From Clostridiales bacterium (GTDB taxonomy: Bacteria; Bacillota; Clostridia; Oscillospirales; Oscillospiraceae), in assembly GCA_022774865.1 (NCBI GenBank), contig JALFLH010000005.1:62001-126000 (forward strand): 64,000 nt of DNA. The letters run 5' to 3'. The notes beneath the pieces are model-generated. The model worked only from the letters and a program-made list of their open reading frames with translations, ran no database searches and had not been told where the DNA came from. Positions within the stretch are counted from its first letter, which is position 1; the number at the start of each line of letters is the position of its first letter. A program made the translations under genes and the position numbers. Below are positions 34,081 to 42,899 of the stretch, piece by piece.

Positions 34081-34956
34081 TTACCTCTTCTCGGCAGCCT
34101 CTACCACGTGCTTCATCAGCACACTGGTGGTGACGCTGCCCACGCCGCCGGGAACGGGGGTGATGGCATCCACAATCGGCTCCACCTCATCGAACACGGC
34201 GTCGCCAGACATACCGCCCACGCCCTTGGAGGTCACCTTGTTGGGATCCCAGTTCATGGACACATCGATGACCACCTGACCGGGACGGACAAAGTCCTTG
34301 GTCAGACTGCCCAGCACACCGGCGGCGGAGACAATGATGTCGGCGTTGCGGCAGATTTCAGCGGTGTTGACGGTCTTGGTGTGGCAGACGGTCACGGTGG
34401 CGTTCTTGCCCATCAGCATCATGGCCGCGGGCTTGCCGACCACCAGGGAGCGGCCGATAACCACCGCATTCTTACCCTTGCAGTCAATGCCGTAATAATC
34501 CAGAATCTCCATGCAGGCGGCGGGGGTGCAGGGGGCGTAGCCCAGATTGTTCAGGCCCTCGAACACACCGGCGTTGCTCAGATGGGTCATGCAGTCCATG
34601 TCCTTTCTGGGGTCGAGCCGGTTGCAGATTTCGTTCTGATCGGCTTTCAGGTGCTTGGGCAGGGGACGGAACATCAGCACACCGTGGATGGAATCATCGG
34701 CGTTGACCTGATCGATCACCGCCAGCACATCGGCCTTGGAAGCGTCGGCGGGCAGCTCAAACTTTTTAACCTCCACGCCCACCAGCTCGGCGCGCTTGGT
34801 TGCGCCCTTTTCATAGGACAGGTCGGAAGGGTCGGCGCCCACGCGGACGATGGCCAGCGTAGGCACAATGCCCTTCTCCCGCAGGGCGGCGGTACGGGTC
34901 TGCAAATTCGCGTTCAGGGCATCGGTAACTTCCTTGCCCAACAGTAATTTCGCCAT
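34081..34956 (-). CDS. folD: FolD-like methylene-tetrahydrofolate dehydrogenase (cyclohydrolase Lys replaced)
   Basis: Oxidises 5,10-methylene-THF to methenyl-THF with NAD(P)+; typical FolD also hydrolyses it to 10-formyl-THF. 291 residues. The Rossmann part has VVIGRSLVVGKPAAMML (about 168) and the C-terminal substrate motif PVPGGVGSVTTSVL. In the active-site loop SYEKGATKRAELVG the conserved Tyr is residue 48. The residue four positions later, where family enzymes have the catalytic Lys, is Ala52. Spacing to the following Gly is unchanged, so this is a real substitution; Lys50 and Lys54 lie nearby. The fchA gene just upstream in the operon could supply the cyclohydrolase step. ATG 34956 follows GGAGGA. 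Confidence 0.9.
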   Translation of the reverse strand: MAKLLLGKEVTDALNANLQTRTAALREKGIVPTLAIVRVGADPSDLSYEKGATKRAELVGVEVKKFELPADASKADVLAVIDQVNADDSIHGVLMFRPLPKHLKADQNEICNRLDPRKDMDCMTHLSNAGVFEGLNNLGYAPCTPAACMEILDYYGIDCKGKNAVVIGRSLVVGKPAAMMLMGKNATVTVCHTKTVNTAEICRNADIIVSAAGVLGSLTKDFVRPGQVVIDVSMNWDPNKVTSKGVGGMSGDAVFDEVEPIVDAITPVPGGVGSVTTSVLMKHVVEAAEKR

Positions 34957-35024
34957 TGGTTCTATTCCTCCAAATCAAGTTATTCCGTAATCAAAGACGG
35001 GGCGGATTGTCCGCGGCTTGCCGC

Positions 35025-35645
35025 TTACTGGCCGAAGCCGGCTTTGACGGTGTTGAAGATCTCGTCGGCCATGGTGCAGTACTTGTCCAGCATGGCGTTG
35101 GCCTTGGCGTTCATTTCCTCCGCCACCGCCCGGTTTTTCAGGCTCTTGGTGTTGATGAACACATTCAGGGACGCGGCCTGCAGGGCGGCCTTGCAGCACA
35201 CGGCGGCGCATCCGGCATCGGACACCGCCAGGCGGCTGCCCTTGGCGGCAAACACGGAGACGTACTCCATGGCCTGGCAGCACAGCTCCATGATCTTCAT
35301 GGGGGTGGAGCAGGCGATGAGGGTGGCCTCTTCCATTACCTTGTCCCGGTTGGGATCGTCCTTGGGAATGCCGTAGGCCTTGGCCAGGGGCAGGAAGTTC
35401 ACCTCATCGGCCTCCACCTGGTTCAGCAGCTCCGTCTGAAGCGCGTCGCACTTGGCCTTCAGGGCGATGATCTCGTCCTGCACATCGGCGTATTTTTTCT
35501 TGCCCACGGTGAGAGAACCCACCATGTTGCCCAGGGCGGTGCCGATGGCGCCCACCAGAGCGGCCGCGCCGCCGCCGCCGGGCGCGGGTGCGTCGGAAGC
35601 CAGAACCTCCACAAACCTGCGGCAGGATTCGGTTGTCATATCCAT
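35025..35645 (-). CDS. fchA: Cyclodeaminase/cyclohydrolase family protein (FchA-type methenyl-THF cyclohydrolase)
   Basis: 206-residue helical protein of the formiminotransferase-cyclodeaminase C-terminal family. The glycine loop APGGGGAAALVGAIGTALGNMV (about 25-46) is diagnostic. In Clostridia the stand-alone form is used as methenyl-THF cyclohydrolase or formimino-THF cyclodeaminase. With fhs upstream and a FolD lacking the cyclohydrolase Lys downstream, the cyclohydrolase role is more likely. ATG 35645 follows AAAGGA at about 10 bases; ATG 35639 is possible, and 35669 is less so. Confidence 0.88.
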   Translation of the reverse strand: MDMTTESCRRFVEVLASDAPAPGGGGAAALVGAIGTALGNMVGSLTVGKKKYADVQDEIIALKAKCDALQTELLNQVEADEVNFLPLAKAYGIPKDDPNRDKVMEEATLIACSTPMKIMELCCQAMEYVSVFAAKGSRLAVSDAGCAAVCCKAALQAASLNVFINTKSLKNRAVAEEMNAKANAMLDKYCTMADEIFNTVKAGFGQ

Positions 35646-35690
35646 AAAGTCGTTGTTCCTTTCAGTCAAAATCAGTAGCTCAGATTACGA

Positions 35691-35720
35691 AAAGCACAGG
35701 CAGTTGCCTGCCTGTGCTTT
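35691..35720 (-). terminator. Hairpin between fhs and fchA
   Basis: Thirteen-base arms AAAGCACAGGCAG and its complement with a four-base loop and a short T-run on the minus strand. It probably lowers transcription of fchA-folD relative to fhs. Confidence 0.6.
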
Positions 35721-35733
35721 CAGGATGTAACAA

Positions 35734-37410
35734 TTAGAACAGGCCGGAGATCTTGCCGTTCTCATCCACGTCGATGCGTTCGGCAGCGGGAACCTTGGGC
35801 AGGCCGGGCATGGTCATGATCTCACCGGTCAGGGCAACCAGGAAGCCGGCGCCGGCGGAAACCTTGACGTTGCGCACGGTAATGGTGAAGCCGCGGGGCG
35901 CGCCCAGCTTGGTCTGATCGTCGGAGAAGGAATACTGGGTCTTGGCCATGCAGATGGGCATCTTGTCGTAGCCCAGCTCGGTCAGGGTCTTGATCTGCTT
36001 CTCGGCATTGGCGGTAAAGGTCACGCCGTCCGCATGGTAGATCCGCTTGGCAATGGCTTCGATCTTCTCCTTGATGGAGCAATCCAGCTCGTAAGCGAAG
36101 CTGAAGTCGTTGGGCTCGTCGCACAGACGGACGACTTCCTTGGCCAGCTCGATGCCGCCTTCGCCGCCCTTGCCCCAAACCTCGGACAGAGCCACGTTGA
36201 CGCCCAGCTCCTTGCACTTGGTCTCGATGAGCTTCAGCTCGGCCTCGGTGTCGGTGGGGAATCGGTTGATGGCCACCACGCAGGGCAGCTTGTAAACCTT
36301 GGTGATGTTCTCCACGTGCTGCAGCAGGTTGGGCAGGCCCTTCTCCAGCGCCTCCAGAGTCTCCTTGCCGGTCTCGGCCTTGGGCACGCCGCCGTTGTAC
36401 TTCAGCGCGCGGGCGGTAGCGACCAGAACCACGCAGGAGGGCTTCAGGCCGGCCATGCGGCACTTGATGTCCAGGAATTTCTCAGCGCCAAGGTCAGCGC
36501 CGAAGCCGGCCTCGGTGATGGCGTAGTCGCCCAGCTTCAGGGCGATCTTGGTGGCGGTGACGGAGTTGCAGCCATGGGCGATGTTGGCGAAGGGGCCGCC
36601 ATGGACGAACGCGGGGGTATGCTCCAGGGTCTGAACCAGGTTGGGTTTCAGGGCGTCCTTCAGCAGGGCAGCCATGGCGCCCTGGGCATTCAGGTCACCG
36701 GCGGTGACGGGCTTGCCGGCGTATGTATAGCCAACCACCAGACGAGCCAGACGAGCCTTCAGATCGGAGATGTCGGAAGCCAGACACAGAACGGCCATGA
36801 TTTCGGAGGCGACGGTGATATCGTAGCCGTCCTCACGGGGGGTGCCGTTGACCTTTCCGCCCAGGCCGTCCACGACGAAGCGGAGCTGACGGTCGTTCAT
36901 ATCGACGCAACGGCGCCAGGTGATCTGGCGGGGGTCAATGCCAAGCGCATTGCCCTGATAGATATGGTTGTCGAGCATCGCAGCCAGCAGGTTGTTGGCA
37001 GCACCGATGGCGTGGAAGTCACCGGTGAAGTGCAGGTTGATGTCCTCCATGGGGACGACCTGTGCGTAGCCGCCGCCGGCAGCGCCGCCCTTGACGCCGA
37101 ACACGGGGCCCAGAGAGGGCTCACGCAGAGCGACCATGACGTTCTTGCCGATCCGGCGCATGGCATCGGCCAGACCAACGGTGGTAGTGGTCTTGCCCTC
37201 ACCGGCGGGGGTGGGGTTGATGGCGGTAACCAGAACCAGCTTGCCGTTGGGCTTGTCAGCCATGTCCTTCAGGATGTTGTAGTCAACCTTTGCCTTGTAG
37301 TTGCCATACTGCTCCAGATACTTCGGGGCCACACCGGCGGTCTTTGCGATCTCGGTGATGTGAAGCATCTCGGTTTCCTGTGCGATCTCGATGTCAGATT
37401 TGTAACCCAT
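35734..37410 (-). CDS. fhs: Formate--tetrahydrofolate ligase
   Basis: ATP-dependent formation of 10-formyl-THF from formate, entry of formate into one-carbon metabolism (methyl branch of the Wood-Ljungdahl pathway, or purine synthesis). 558 residues. The P-loop [13 protein letters not shown] is at about 65-77. [19 protein letters not shown] (about 97-115) and [11 protein letters not shown] are family hallmarks. The C-terminal [12 protein letters not shown] and [10 protein letters not shown] segments close the tetramer-forming protein. ATG 37410 follows AAGGAG. It leads the fhs-fchA-folD set. No metF, acsB or codh gene is in this window. Confidence 0.97.
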   Translation of the reverse strand: MGYKSDIEIAQETEMLHITEIAKTAGVAPKYLEQYGNYKAKVDYNILKDMADKPNGKLVLVTAINPTPAGEGKTTTTVGLADAMRRIGKNVMVALREPSLGPVFGVKGGAAGGGYAQVVPMEDINLHFTGDFHAIGAANNLLAAMLDNHIYQGNALGIDPRQITWRRCVDMNDRQLRFVVDGLGGKVNGTPREDGYDITVASEIMAVLCLASDISDLKARLARLVVGYTYAGKPVTAGDLNAQGAMAALLKDALKPNLVQTLEHTPAFVHGGPFANIAHGCNSVTATKIALKLGDYAITEAGFGADLGAEKFLDIKCRMAGLKPSCVVLVATARALKYNGGVPKAETGKETLEALEKGLPNLLQHVENITKVYKLPCVVAINRFPTDTEAELKLIETKCKELGVNVALSEVWGKGGEGGIELAKEVVRLCDEPNDFSFAYELDCSIKEKIEAIAKRIYHADGVTFTANAEKQIKTLTELGYDKMPICMAKTQYSFSDDQTKLGAPRGFTITVRNVKVSAGAGFLVALTGEIMTMPGLPKVPAAERIDVDENGKISGLF

Positions 37411-37538
37411 TGTTTATACACTCCTTGTAATTTGTTGGTGCCTACCGTTTTCTGTGGATCGGCCCATACAGGATTTATGCAGCTGCCGTTGAAATGGCTC
37501 ACTGCACATCGTTTATTCGGTATCGAAGTACCGATAAA

Positions 37539-37567
37539 ATCATATCATTACAGCCCCGCCTTGTCAA
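37539..37567 (-). promoter_or_regulatory. Promoter of the fhs operon
   Basis: Minus strand: TTGACA (37562-37567), a 17-base spacer, TATGAT (37539-37544) with TGA before it. The ~120-base leader starts with a small hairpin (CGGTA/TACCG). No known riboswitch was recognised in it. Confidence 0.75.
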
Positions 37568-37640
37568 CGATATTTCCCATAAAATGGTAAAATATTTTTG
37601 TATTATTTGTCTGAAGCCCCTTGCTTCCCATGGGCGGGCG

Positions 37641-38297
37641 CTACAGCACCTTCCCGCCGTTGACGGTCAGCCGGAATCTGGCGCCCAGCATCTCGGCTGC
37701 GCCGCGGCACATCATCATCCGTCCCAGAAAGATGTCAAAATACTCATACATGGTGCAAATACTTTCGTCAATCTGTAAATTCAGCGCGATCTTCCGTTCC
37801 TCCGGGTCAACCTTCAGGCTGTGGCCGGTCACAGCATAATTCACCCGGTCGTGGATGTCGAATTTCTCCCGTTCCTTGGTGCGCACCCGGTTGCGGCGCA
37901 CGTCGGACTTGTCCGCCAGAATCAGCGCGGCAGACACGGCATCCTCCGCCCCGCCGGTGGACTCGTCATGGTTGGCAATGGCGGATACCACCGTAATCCG
38001 GTCGGTCGTGGAAAGATCGGTTTTTTTCAGAATCTCGTTGGCCAGCAGCGCGCCGTACTCGGCGTGATGGGTACGGTTGACGGCGTTGCCGATATCGTGC
38101 ATACAGCCCGCGATTTTTGCCAGCTCCTGCTCCTGCTCGGAATAGCCCAGCTTTTTCAGAATATAGGCCGCCCGCTCGGCGACCAGCGCGCAGTGCGCCA
38201 TGGAGTGATCCGTAAAGCCCAGCACGCCCAGATTCCGGTTGCCCTTTTCCAGCAGCGCGTTGACTTCTTCGTTGTTTTTCATTTCCTCGTAGGTCAT
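37641..38297 (-). CDS. HD-domain phosphohydrolase (uncharacterised)
   Basis: 218-residue cytosolic protein with an HD fold. The first His is in DHSMAHCALVAER (about 30-42), the HD pair in GCMHDIGNA (about 64-72) and the distal Asp in AALILADKSDV (about 125). Together these make a metal-binding phosphohydrolase site. The protein has no partner domain (no GGDEF, ACT or PolyA domain), so the substrate is open; nucleotides are a typical choice. ATG 38297 follows AGGAGG. No close operon partner. Confidence 0.8.
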   Translation of the reverse strand: MTYEEMKNNEEVNALLEKGNRNLGVLGFTDHSMAHCALVAERAAYILKKLGYSEQEQELAKIAGCMHDIGNAVNRTHHAEYGALLANEILKKTDLSTTDRITVVSAIANHDESTGGAEDAVSAALILADKSDVRRNRVRTKEREKFDIHDRVNYAVTGHSLKVDPEERKIALNLQIDESICTMYEYFDIFLGRMMMCRGAAEMLGARFRLTVNGGKVL

Positions 38298-38400
38298 TTG
38301 AAATGCCTCCTGTCATGCATACTTCTCATACCCATATATTATATCCGGCGATCGGGCGCAGGGCAAGGAATGGTTTGTGAAAATACGGTCAATTTTCTGT

Positions 38401-38424
38401 AAAAGAGCGCCCGTGCGGGCGCTC
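38401..38424 (-). terminator. Terminator of the RHH gene
   Basis: Nine-base arms GAGCGCCCG and CGGGCGCTC, a two-base loop, then TTTTACAG on the minus strand. Confidence 0.8.
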
Positions 38425-38428
38425 CATG

Positions 38429-38629
38429 TTATTTTCTGGACGGCTTCACGTTCACATCGGGGCGGATATCGCCCTCAATTCGGCCATGCTCCGTTTCAAA
38501 TGCCCTGATATTTTCCCGGATCAGAACCAGAATATGGCTGTTGACGCTGCGGCCTTCATAGTCCGCCACAAAACCGATCTTCTCCAGCATTTCTTCTTCG
38601 ATTCGGATTGAAACACTTTTAACAGCCAT
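38429..38629 (-). CDS. Small ribbon-helix-helix (Arc/CopG-like) DNA-binding protein
   Basis: 66 residues. The beta-strand SVSIRIEEEMLEKI and the following helix-turn-helix pair (ADYEGRSVNSHILVLIRENIRAFE) give the ribbon-helix-helix fold of Arc, CopG and antitoxins, which bind DNA as dimers. The tail is basic and Pro-rich. It is divergent from a small gene of unknown function; three copies of ATAGATATA lie between them. Autoregulation is likely. It may be an antitoxin or a mobile-element regulator, but the neighbour does not look like a known toxin. Confidence 0.8.
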   Translation of the reverse strand: MAVKSVSIRIEEEMLEKIGFVADYEGRSVNSHILVLIRENIRAFETEHGRIEGDIRPDVNVKPSRK

Positions 38630-38645
38630 ATCACATCACTCGAAA

Positions 38646-38720
38646 ATAGATATATCGTGTGTTCATTTTATAGCTGTTCCCACACGTTGTGTCAAAATAG
38701 ATATACAATATATCTATAAT
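38646..38720. promoter_or_regulatory. RHH operator region with divergent promoters
   Basis: ATAGATATA occurs at 38646-38654 and 38697-38705 and inverted at 38709-38717. The last two form a perfect nine-base dyad around CAA. The minus promoter is TTGACA (38690-38695), a 17-base spacer, TATAAA (38667-38672). For the plus gene, TATAAT (38715-38720) overlaps the dyad. Confidence 0.65.
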
Positions 38721-38737
38721 AATCAGGAGGTAGCACA

Positions 38738-38965
38738 ATGGACTGGCTGAAAAATCTGATGGAACGGGCGGCGGCCGACCCCTGGTATCAGGAATGTCTT
38801 TCCGACCTGCACGCCAAAGAACCGGCCTTTCTCGCCATTCGGAACGCCCTGCCCGAGGCTCAGCGTGAAGTGCTGGACGCCTACATCGCAGCCTGCGAGG
38901 AGCTGGACTTCAGCGTTCTGCAAATCGCCTGCTCGTCCGGCGGAGAAAGCGCCGCCCGGCCATAA
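38738..38965 (+). CDS. Small acidic protein of unknown function (possibly DUF6809-like)
   Basis: 75 residues, mostly helical, without signal peptide or membrane segment. It has the layout of small phage/element proteins with an Ala-Leu-Pro-Glu-Ala-Gln-Arg stretch (LPEAQREVLDAYIAACEEL). I cannot name the family with confidence. ATG 38738 follows AGGAGG. It is controlled from the operator shared with the RHH gene. Its stop codon lies in the loop of the terminator hairpin, so the last codons also encode the 5' arm. Confidence 0.6.
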   Translation: MDWLKNLMERAAADPWYQECLSDLHAKEPAFLAIRNALPEAQREVLDAYIAACEELDFSVLQIACSSGGESAARP

Positions 38966-38980
38966 GGCCGGGCGGCGGTT
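38951..38980. terminator. Terminator overlapping the end of the small gene
   Basis: Eleven-base perfect GC arms (GCCGCCCGGCC and its complement) with loop ATAA. The TAA in the loop is the stop codon of the small gene. GGTTT follows on plus and GCTTT on minus, so it can serve both convergent genes. Confidence 0.8.
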
Positions 38981-39787
38981 TCACTGTTCAATATGGACGT
39001 TCAGATGGGGATAGGTCATCTCAATGCCGGTTTCGTCAAAAATGTACTTGATTTTCTGGTTGACCGCGAATTTCACATCCCAGTAATCTTCGGTCTTTGT
39101 CCAGATGCGCAGTTCGTAGCCGATGGCGCTGTCGCCGTAATTGGTCACCACCGCCATGGGCGCGGGGTCCAGCAGCACATTGTCCATGGTGCCCGCCTGA
39201 ACCAGCGTGTCAAGCACCTTCTGCACGGGAGCATCATAGGAAGCGGAGACCTGAATATCCACCCGCCGGGTGCCCGCCACAGAGTAATTGACGATATCGC
39301 CGGCCACCACCGCGCTGTTCGGGATCGAGATTACCTTGTTGTCCGGTGTCGTCAGCTTGGTGTAGGTCATGCTGATTTCCTCCACCGTGCCGGAGCGGCC
39401 GGCGATGTCCACATAGTCGCCGGATTTGAAGGGATGGGTGTACAGCAGGGTAAAGCCGCCGATCACATTGGTCAGCGCGTTCTGGACGGACAGGGACACA
39501 GCCAGGGTCAGGACGCTGGCCAGCGCGATGATCCCGGTCACGTCAATTCCCAGCCCGGAGGCCACAATCAGGCCCAGCAGCAGGTACAGCACCACGGTGG
39601 TCAGGGAGCAGATCAGACTGTGGGCCGCTTTTTCCAGTTTTGACTTCTCCAGAAACTGGCGCAGAAGATTCAGGATCACACGGATCGCCAGAATGCCGAT
39701 GACCAGCGTAACGACCGCCGGAAGCACCTGATGCAGCGCGAACGCTCCGGCCGACGCCGCCATGGATTCAATTTTTTCCAGTATCAT
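38981..39787 (-). CDS. mscS: Small-conductance mechanosensitive channel (MscS family)
   Basis: 268-residue membrane channel that opens on membrane tension to release solutes after osmotic downshock. There are three transmembrane helices (about 20-40, 60-85 and 90-120). The pore helix TM3 is ASVLTLAVSLSVQNALTNVIGG, with the Ala/Gly packing of MscS. The FKSGDYVDIAGRSGTVEEI cytoplasmic beta domain starts at about 120, and the C-terminal alpha/beta part follows. ATG 39787 follows AAGGAG. It is convergent with the small gene at 38738. Confidence 0.93.
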   Translation of the reverse strand: MILEKIESMAASAGAFALHQVLPAVVTLVIGILAIRVILNLLRQFLEKSKLEKAAHSLICSLTTVVLYLLLGLIVASGLGIDVTGIIALASVLTLAVSLSVQNALTNVIGGFTLLYTHPFKSGDYVDIAGRSGTVEEISMTYTKLTTPDNKVISIPNSAVVAGDIVNYSVAGTRRVDIQVSASYDAPVQKVLDTLVQAGTMDNVLLDPAPMAVVTNYGDSAIGYELRIWTKTEDYWDVKFAVNQKIKYIFDETGIEMTYPHLNVHIEQ

Positions 39788-39900
39788 TTGAATACAGCTC
39801 CTTTTGTTTTTTTCTCATATTATAATGGCCTGTCTCCCATTATTCAAGTATCCCGCTGGATTTCCTCGATTTTTCTTCTGTTATGCCCCTCTTTTTTACT

Positions 39901-39958
39901 TATTAAGCCCATCTTAAGAAATCTCCCTCTTTTATCTTAAAAACAGCGGTGATATAAT
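39901..39958 (+). promoter_or_regulatory. Response-regulator promoter with direct-repeat box
   Basis: ATCTTAA at 39911-39917 and 39934-39940 (23 bases apart) and a TTAAG at 39903-39907 one helical turn upstream precede TATAAT (39953-39958). There is no good -35 hexamer, which fits an activator-dependent promoter. Confidence 0.6.
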
Positions 39959-39992
39959 GAGCACATACAGAGAAAATGGAGGGTATACCACC

Positions 39993-40688
39993 ATGTATAA
40001 CATTCTGATCTGCGATGACCAGCCGGATATTGTCAACGCGCTCAAAATCTATCTGGCGCCCGAAGGATACAACCTGTTCGAAGCCTACACCGGCCGGCAG
40101 GCGCTGGAAATGCTGAAAAAGCAGGACTTTCACCTGATTCTGCTGGACATCATGATGCCGGAAATGGACGGCATTACCGCCACCGCGAAAATCCGTGAAT
40201 TCTCCAACGTCCCCATCATTCTGCTCACCGCCAAATCCGAAACGGAGGACAAGGTGCTGGGGCTCAACATGGGCGCGGATGACTACATCACCAAGCCCTT
40301 TGTGCCCGTGGAGGTGTTGGCGCGGGTGCGCAGCCAGCTTCGCCGCTATGCCCATCTGGGCAGCCATCCCGAGCAGCAGCCGGGCACACTGACCATCGGC
40401 GCCATCACCCTGGATGACCGTACCAAAACCGTCACCGTGGACGGCGAGCCGGTGTCCCTCACGCCCACGGAATACGCCATTTTGCATCTTCTGATGGCCA
40501 ATCCCGGAAAGGTATATTCCACCAAGGCACTCTATGAGGCTGTGTGGCAGGAGGCCGCGCTGGGCAGCGAGGGCGCTGTGGCCGTACACATCCGCCATCT
40601 GCGGGAGAAAATTGAAATCAATCCCTCCGATCCCCGCTATCTGAAGGTTGTCTGGGGGCAGGGCTACAAAATCGAAGGAGGAAACTGA
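39993..40688 (+). CDS. OmpR-family response regulator
   Basis: 231 residues. The receiver domain (1-115) has the acidic pocket CDDQ (8-10), phospho-acceptor Asp in LILLDIMMPEMDG (about 51), Thr in LLTAK and Lys in ITKPF. The C-terminal winged-helix domain (about 130-230) carries the OmpR/PhoB pattern LTPTEYAILHLLMANPG, GAVAVHIRHLREKIE and KVVWGQGYKIE. ATG 39993 follows GGAGGG. It is 3 bases ahead of the histidine kinase. The pst operon downstream carries the same direct-repeat motif as its own promoter, which suggests a PhoP/PhoB-like role. Confidence 0.93.
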   Translation: MYNILICDDQPDIVNALKIYLAPEGYNLFEAYTGRQALEMLKKQDFHLILLDIMMPEMDGITATAKIREFSNVPIILLTAKSETEDKVLGLNMGADDYITKPFVPVEVLARVRSQLRRYAHLGSHPEQQPGTLTIGAITLDDRTKTVTVDGEPVSLTPTEYAILHLLMANPGKVYSTKALYEAVWQEAALGSEGAVAVHIRHLREKIEINPSDPRYLKVVWGQGYKIEGGN

Positions 40689-40691
40689 TCC

Positions 40692-42809
40692 ATGAAGTAC
40701 AGTATCCCTGTGAAATTCATGGCTGTGTTTCTGTGCGCGCTGAGTCTGGTCGCCATCATCGGCGGAGCCTTCGGCATCTTAAGCGCCGAGGAATTCGGTC
40801 TTTATACCAGCGATCCGGACGCGTGGCGGGAAAGCGAGGTCTTCGGAATCGCCCACGACCTTGCCTACAGCAGCGCCCAGCTCTATGCCGCCGAACATCT
40901 GGGGCACTGCCCTGACGCGGTGCTGGAGGTGCTGGAGGAAAACAGCATCACCGACGCCAGCGGAAACAGCGTTCCCGACAGCATCTGGTCGGCCACCATT
41001 TCTCAGGACGGCAAGGTGCTCCGGCAGGGAGACGCCTCGCTGCCGGATGCCGACGTTCTCTACTTTCAGGTGGAACCGTACTATCCCATGGTCTCCTCCG
41101 AAGCCGTCGAATCCGATGAAGCCATCGAAGAGGACGGATACCGCGAATCCGCGGCCTCCAGTGAGAATTCCTTATCGGACAAACAAACCCTGACCGCCTC
41201 CCGTTCCGAATGGAGCGAGTATGTGGTTGTGCAGGATTCCCCCAGTAAAATGCGCACCGTGCGGCTGGATTACTATGCCGGGCCTACCTATGATGTCACG
41301 CTGTACCTTCAGTCCAGAAATGTTTCCACCCGTTTCGATTCTCTGACCGCTTTTCTGTTTGACTGGCGATTCAGCTTCATCATATTTGTGCTCACCGGTC
41401 TGCTGCTCTTCGCGGCCTCCCTTGTGTATCTGTGCTGGGCGGCGGGCAAAAAGGCCGGCACCTCCGAAATCATTCCTGCCGCTCTGAATCGGATTCCGCT
41501 GGATCTGTACGCGGTGTGCGCCGTGGGCGGCTGCGTGCTGTTCTGTCTGCCGCTGCAGGAGATTTCCAGCTATCTTTCCTATTCCGCCACGGCGAGCAGC
41601 CTGTGGCTGAGCATGGTAGGCAGCGGCCTTTGCGTGTTTGCCGCCGCACTGCTGGCCGTCGGGTTCTTCTTCGCTTTCTCCGCGCAGATTAAAATGAAGG
41701 ATGGCTTCTGGTGGCGGCACAGCATCTGCGGCTGGTGTTTGCAGATGCTGGCACGGTTCTTCCGCCGGATTGGCCGCGGATTATGCTATGTGGCGCGGGG
41801 CTTCCGGGCGGTATTCCGGCTGCTGCCGATCATCTGGCAGTGGCTGCTTGTGGCGCTGCTGATGGCTGTCTCCACCCTGATTTCCCTGCTGCTGTGGGCC
41901 TCCGGCGCCCCCTTCTTCTTCATCACCACCCTGATCTGCGCCTGCGCCTGTATTGCCATCGTCTGCTATGGCGGCTATTGCTTCGGCACTCTGATGAAAG
42001 GCGCGAAAGCCATGGCGCAGGGCAATCTGAACCGGAAAATCCCCACGGGGTATCTGCTTGGCTCCTTCCGTGATTTTGCCATCCAGCTCAACAGTCTGGC
42101 TGATGCCGCGCAAAAAGCAGCGGAGCGGCAGATGAAGTCCGAGCGGATGAAAACCGAGCTGATCACAAACGTCTCTCACGACATCAAGACGCCTCTGACT
42201 TCCATCATCAACTATGTGGATCTGCTGAAAAAGCCCCACACCGATTCCGACGGCGCCCTCTATCTGGAGGTACTGGATCGCCAGAGCCAGCGTCTGAAGA
42301 AACTGATTGACGATCTGATGGAGATGAGCAAGGCCAGCACCGGCAGCCTGCCCGTGGAAATCACCCGGGTGGACGCGGCGGAAGCCATCAATCAGGCGCT
42401 GGGAGAATTCTCCGACAAGCTGGCTTCGGTTAATCTGACCCCCGTGTTCCGCTGCCCGGATGCCCCTGTGGTCATGCTGGCCGACGGGCGGCTGCTCTGG
42501 CGGGTGCTGAGCAACCTGCTGAGCAACGCGGTCAAATACGCCATGCCGGATACCCGGCTGTATCTTGATCTGATTCTGCTTCAGGGCAATGCCGTCATCA
42601 CCATCAAGAACATTTCCCGGGATCAACTGAACGTACCCGCCGACGAACTGATGGAGCGCTTTGTCCGGGGTGATACCTCCCGGAATACGGAGGGCAGCGG
42701 ACTGGGACTGAATATCGCCAAGAGTCTGGTGGAACTGCAGCACGGGCAGATGCATCTGATGGTAGACGGCGACCTGTTCAAGGTGACGTTGATTTTCCCC
42801 TGCGCCTAA
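40692..42809 (+). CDS. Sensor histidine kinase with large multi-helix membrane region
   Basis: 705 residues, longer than a classic PhoR. There is an N-terminal helix (about 8-30) and an extracytoplasmic domain of about 190 residues. Several membrane helices follow (about 226-250, 273-292, 303-330, 376-400, 405-430). A HAMP-like linker precedes the HisKA domain with NVSHDIKTPLTSI (phospho-acceptor His, about 498). The ATPase domain has the N box LLSNAVKYA and the G box GSGLGLNIAKSLVELQ. The extra helices between the sensor domain and HAMP are unusual. ATG 40692 follows GGAGG inside the response regulator gene end. Confidence 0.92.
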   Translation: MKYSIPVKFMAVFLCALSLVAIIGGAFGILSAEEFGLYTSDPDAWRESEVFGIAHDLAYSSAQLYAAEHLGHCPDAVLEVLEENSITDASGNSVPDSIWSATISQDGKVLRQGDASLPDADVLYFQVEPYYPMVSSEAVESDEAIEEDGYRESAASSENSLSDKQTLTASRSEWSEYVVVQDSPSKMRTVRLDYYAGPTYDVTLYLQSRNVSTRFDSLTAFLFDWRFSFIIFVLTGLLLFAASLVYLCWAAGKKAGTSEIIPAALNRIPLDLYAVCAVGGCVLFCLPLQEISSYLSYSATASSLWLSMVGSGLCVFAAALLAVGFFFAFSAQIKMKDGFWWRHSICGWCLQMLARFFRRIGRGLCYVARGFRAVFRLLPIIWQWLLVALLMAVSTLISLLLWASGAPFFFITTLICACACIAIVCYGGYCFGTLMKGAKAMAQGNLNRKIPTGYLLGSFRDFAIQLNSLADAAQKAAERQMKSERMKTELITNVSHDIKTPLTSIINYVDLLKKPHTDSDGALYLEVLDRQSQRLKKLIDDLMEMSKASTGSLPVEITRVDAAEAINQALGEFSDKLASVNLTPVFRCPDAPVVMLADGRLLWRVLSNLLSNAVKYAMPDTRLYLDLILLQGNAVITIKNISRDQLNVPADELMERFVRGDTSRNTEGSGLGLNIAKSLVELQHGQMHLMVDGDLFKVTLIFPCA

Positions 42810-42899
42810 ACCGGCAGATAATCCGGATTTGTTTACAATTTCGTCGAATTTTGTTTTCAAATCAGAAACCGGGCATTCAAATTTACCGAATAAAGTATA

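Noticed and set aside
37411-37538. Folate or other riboswitch in the fhs leader
   Set aside because: Only a small hairpin near the start is seen; no conserved blocks of known folate riboswitches.
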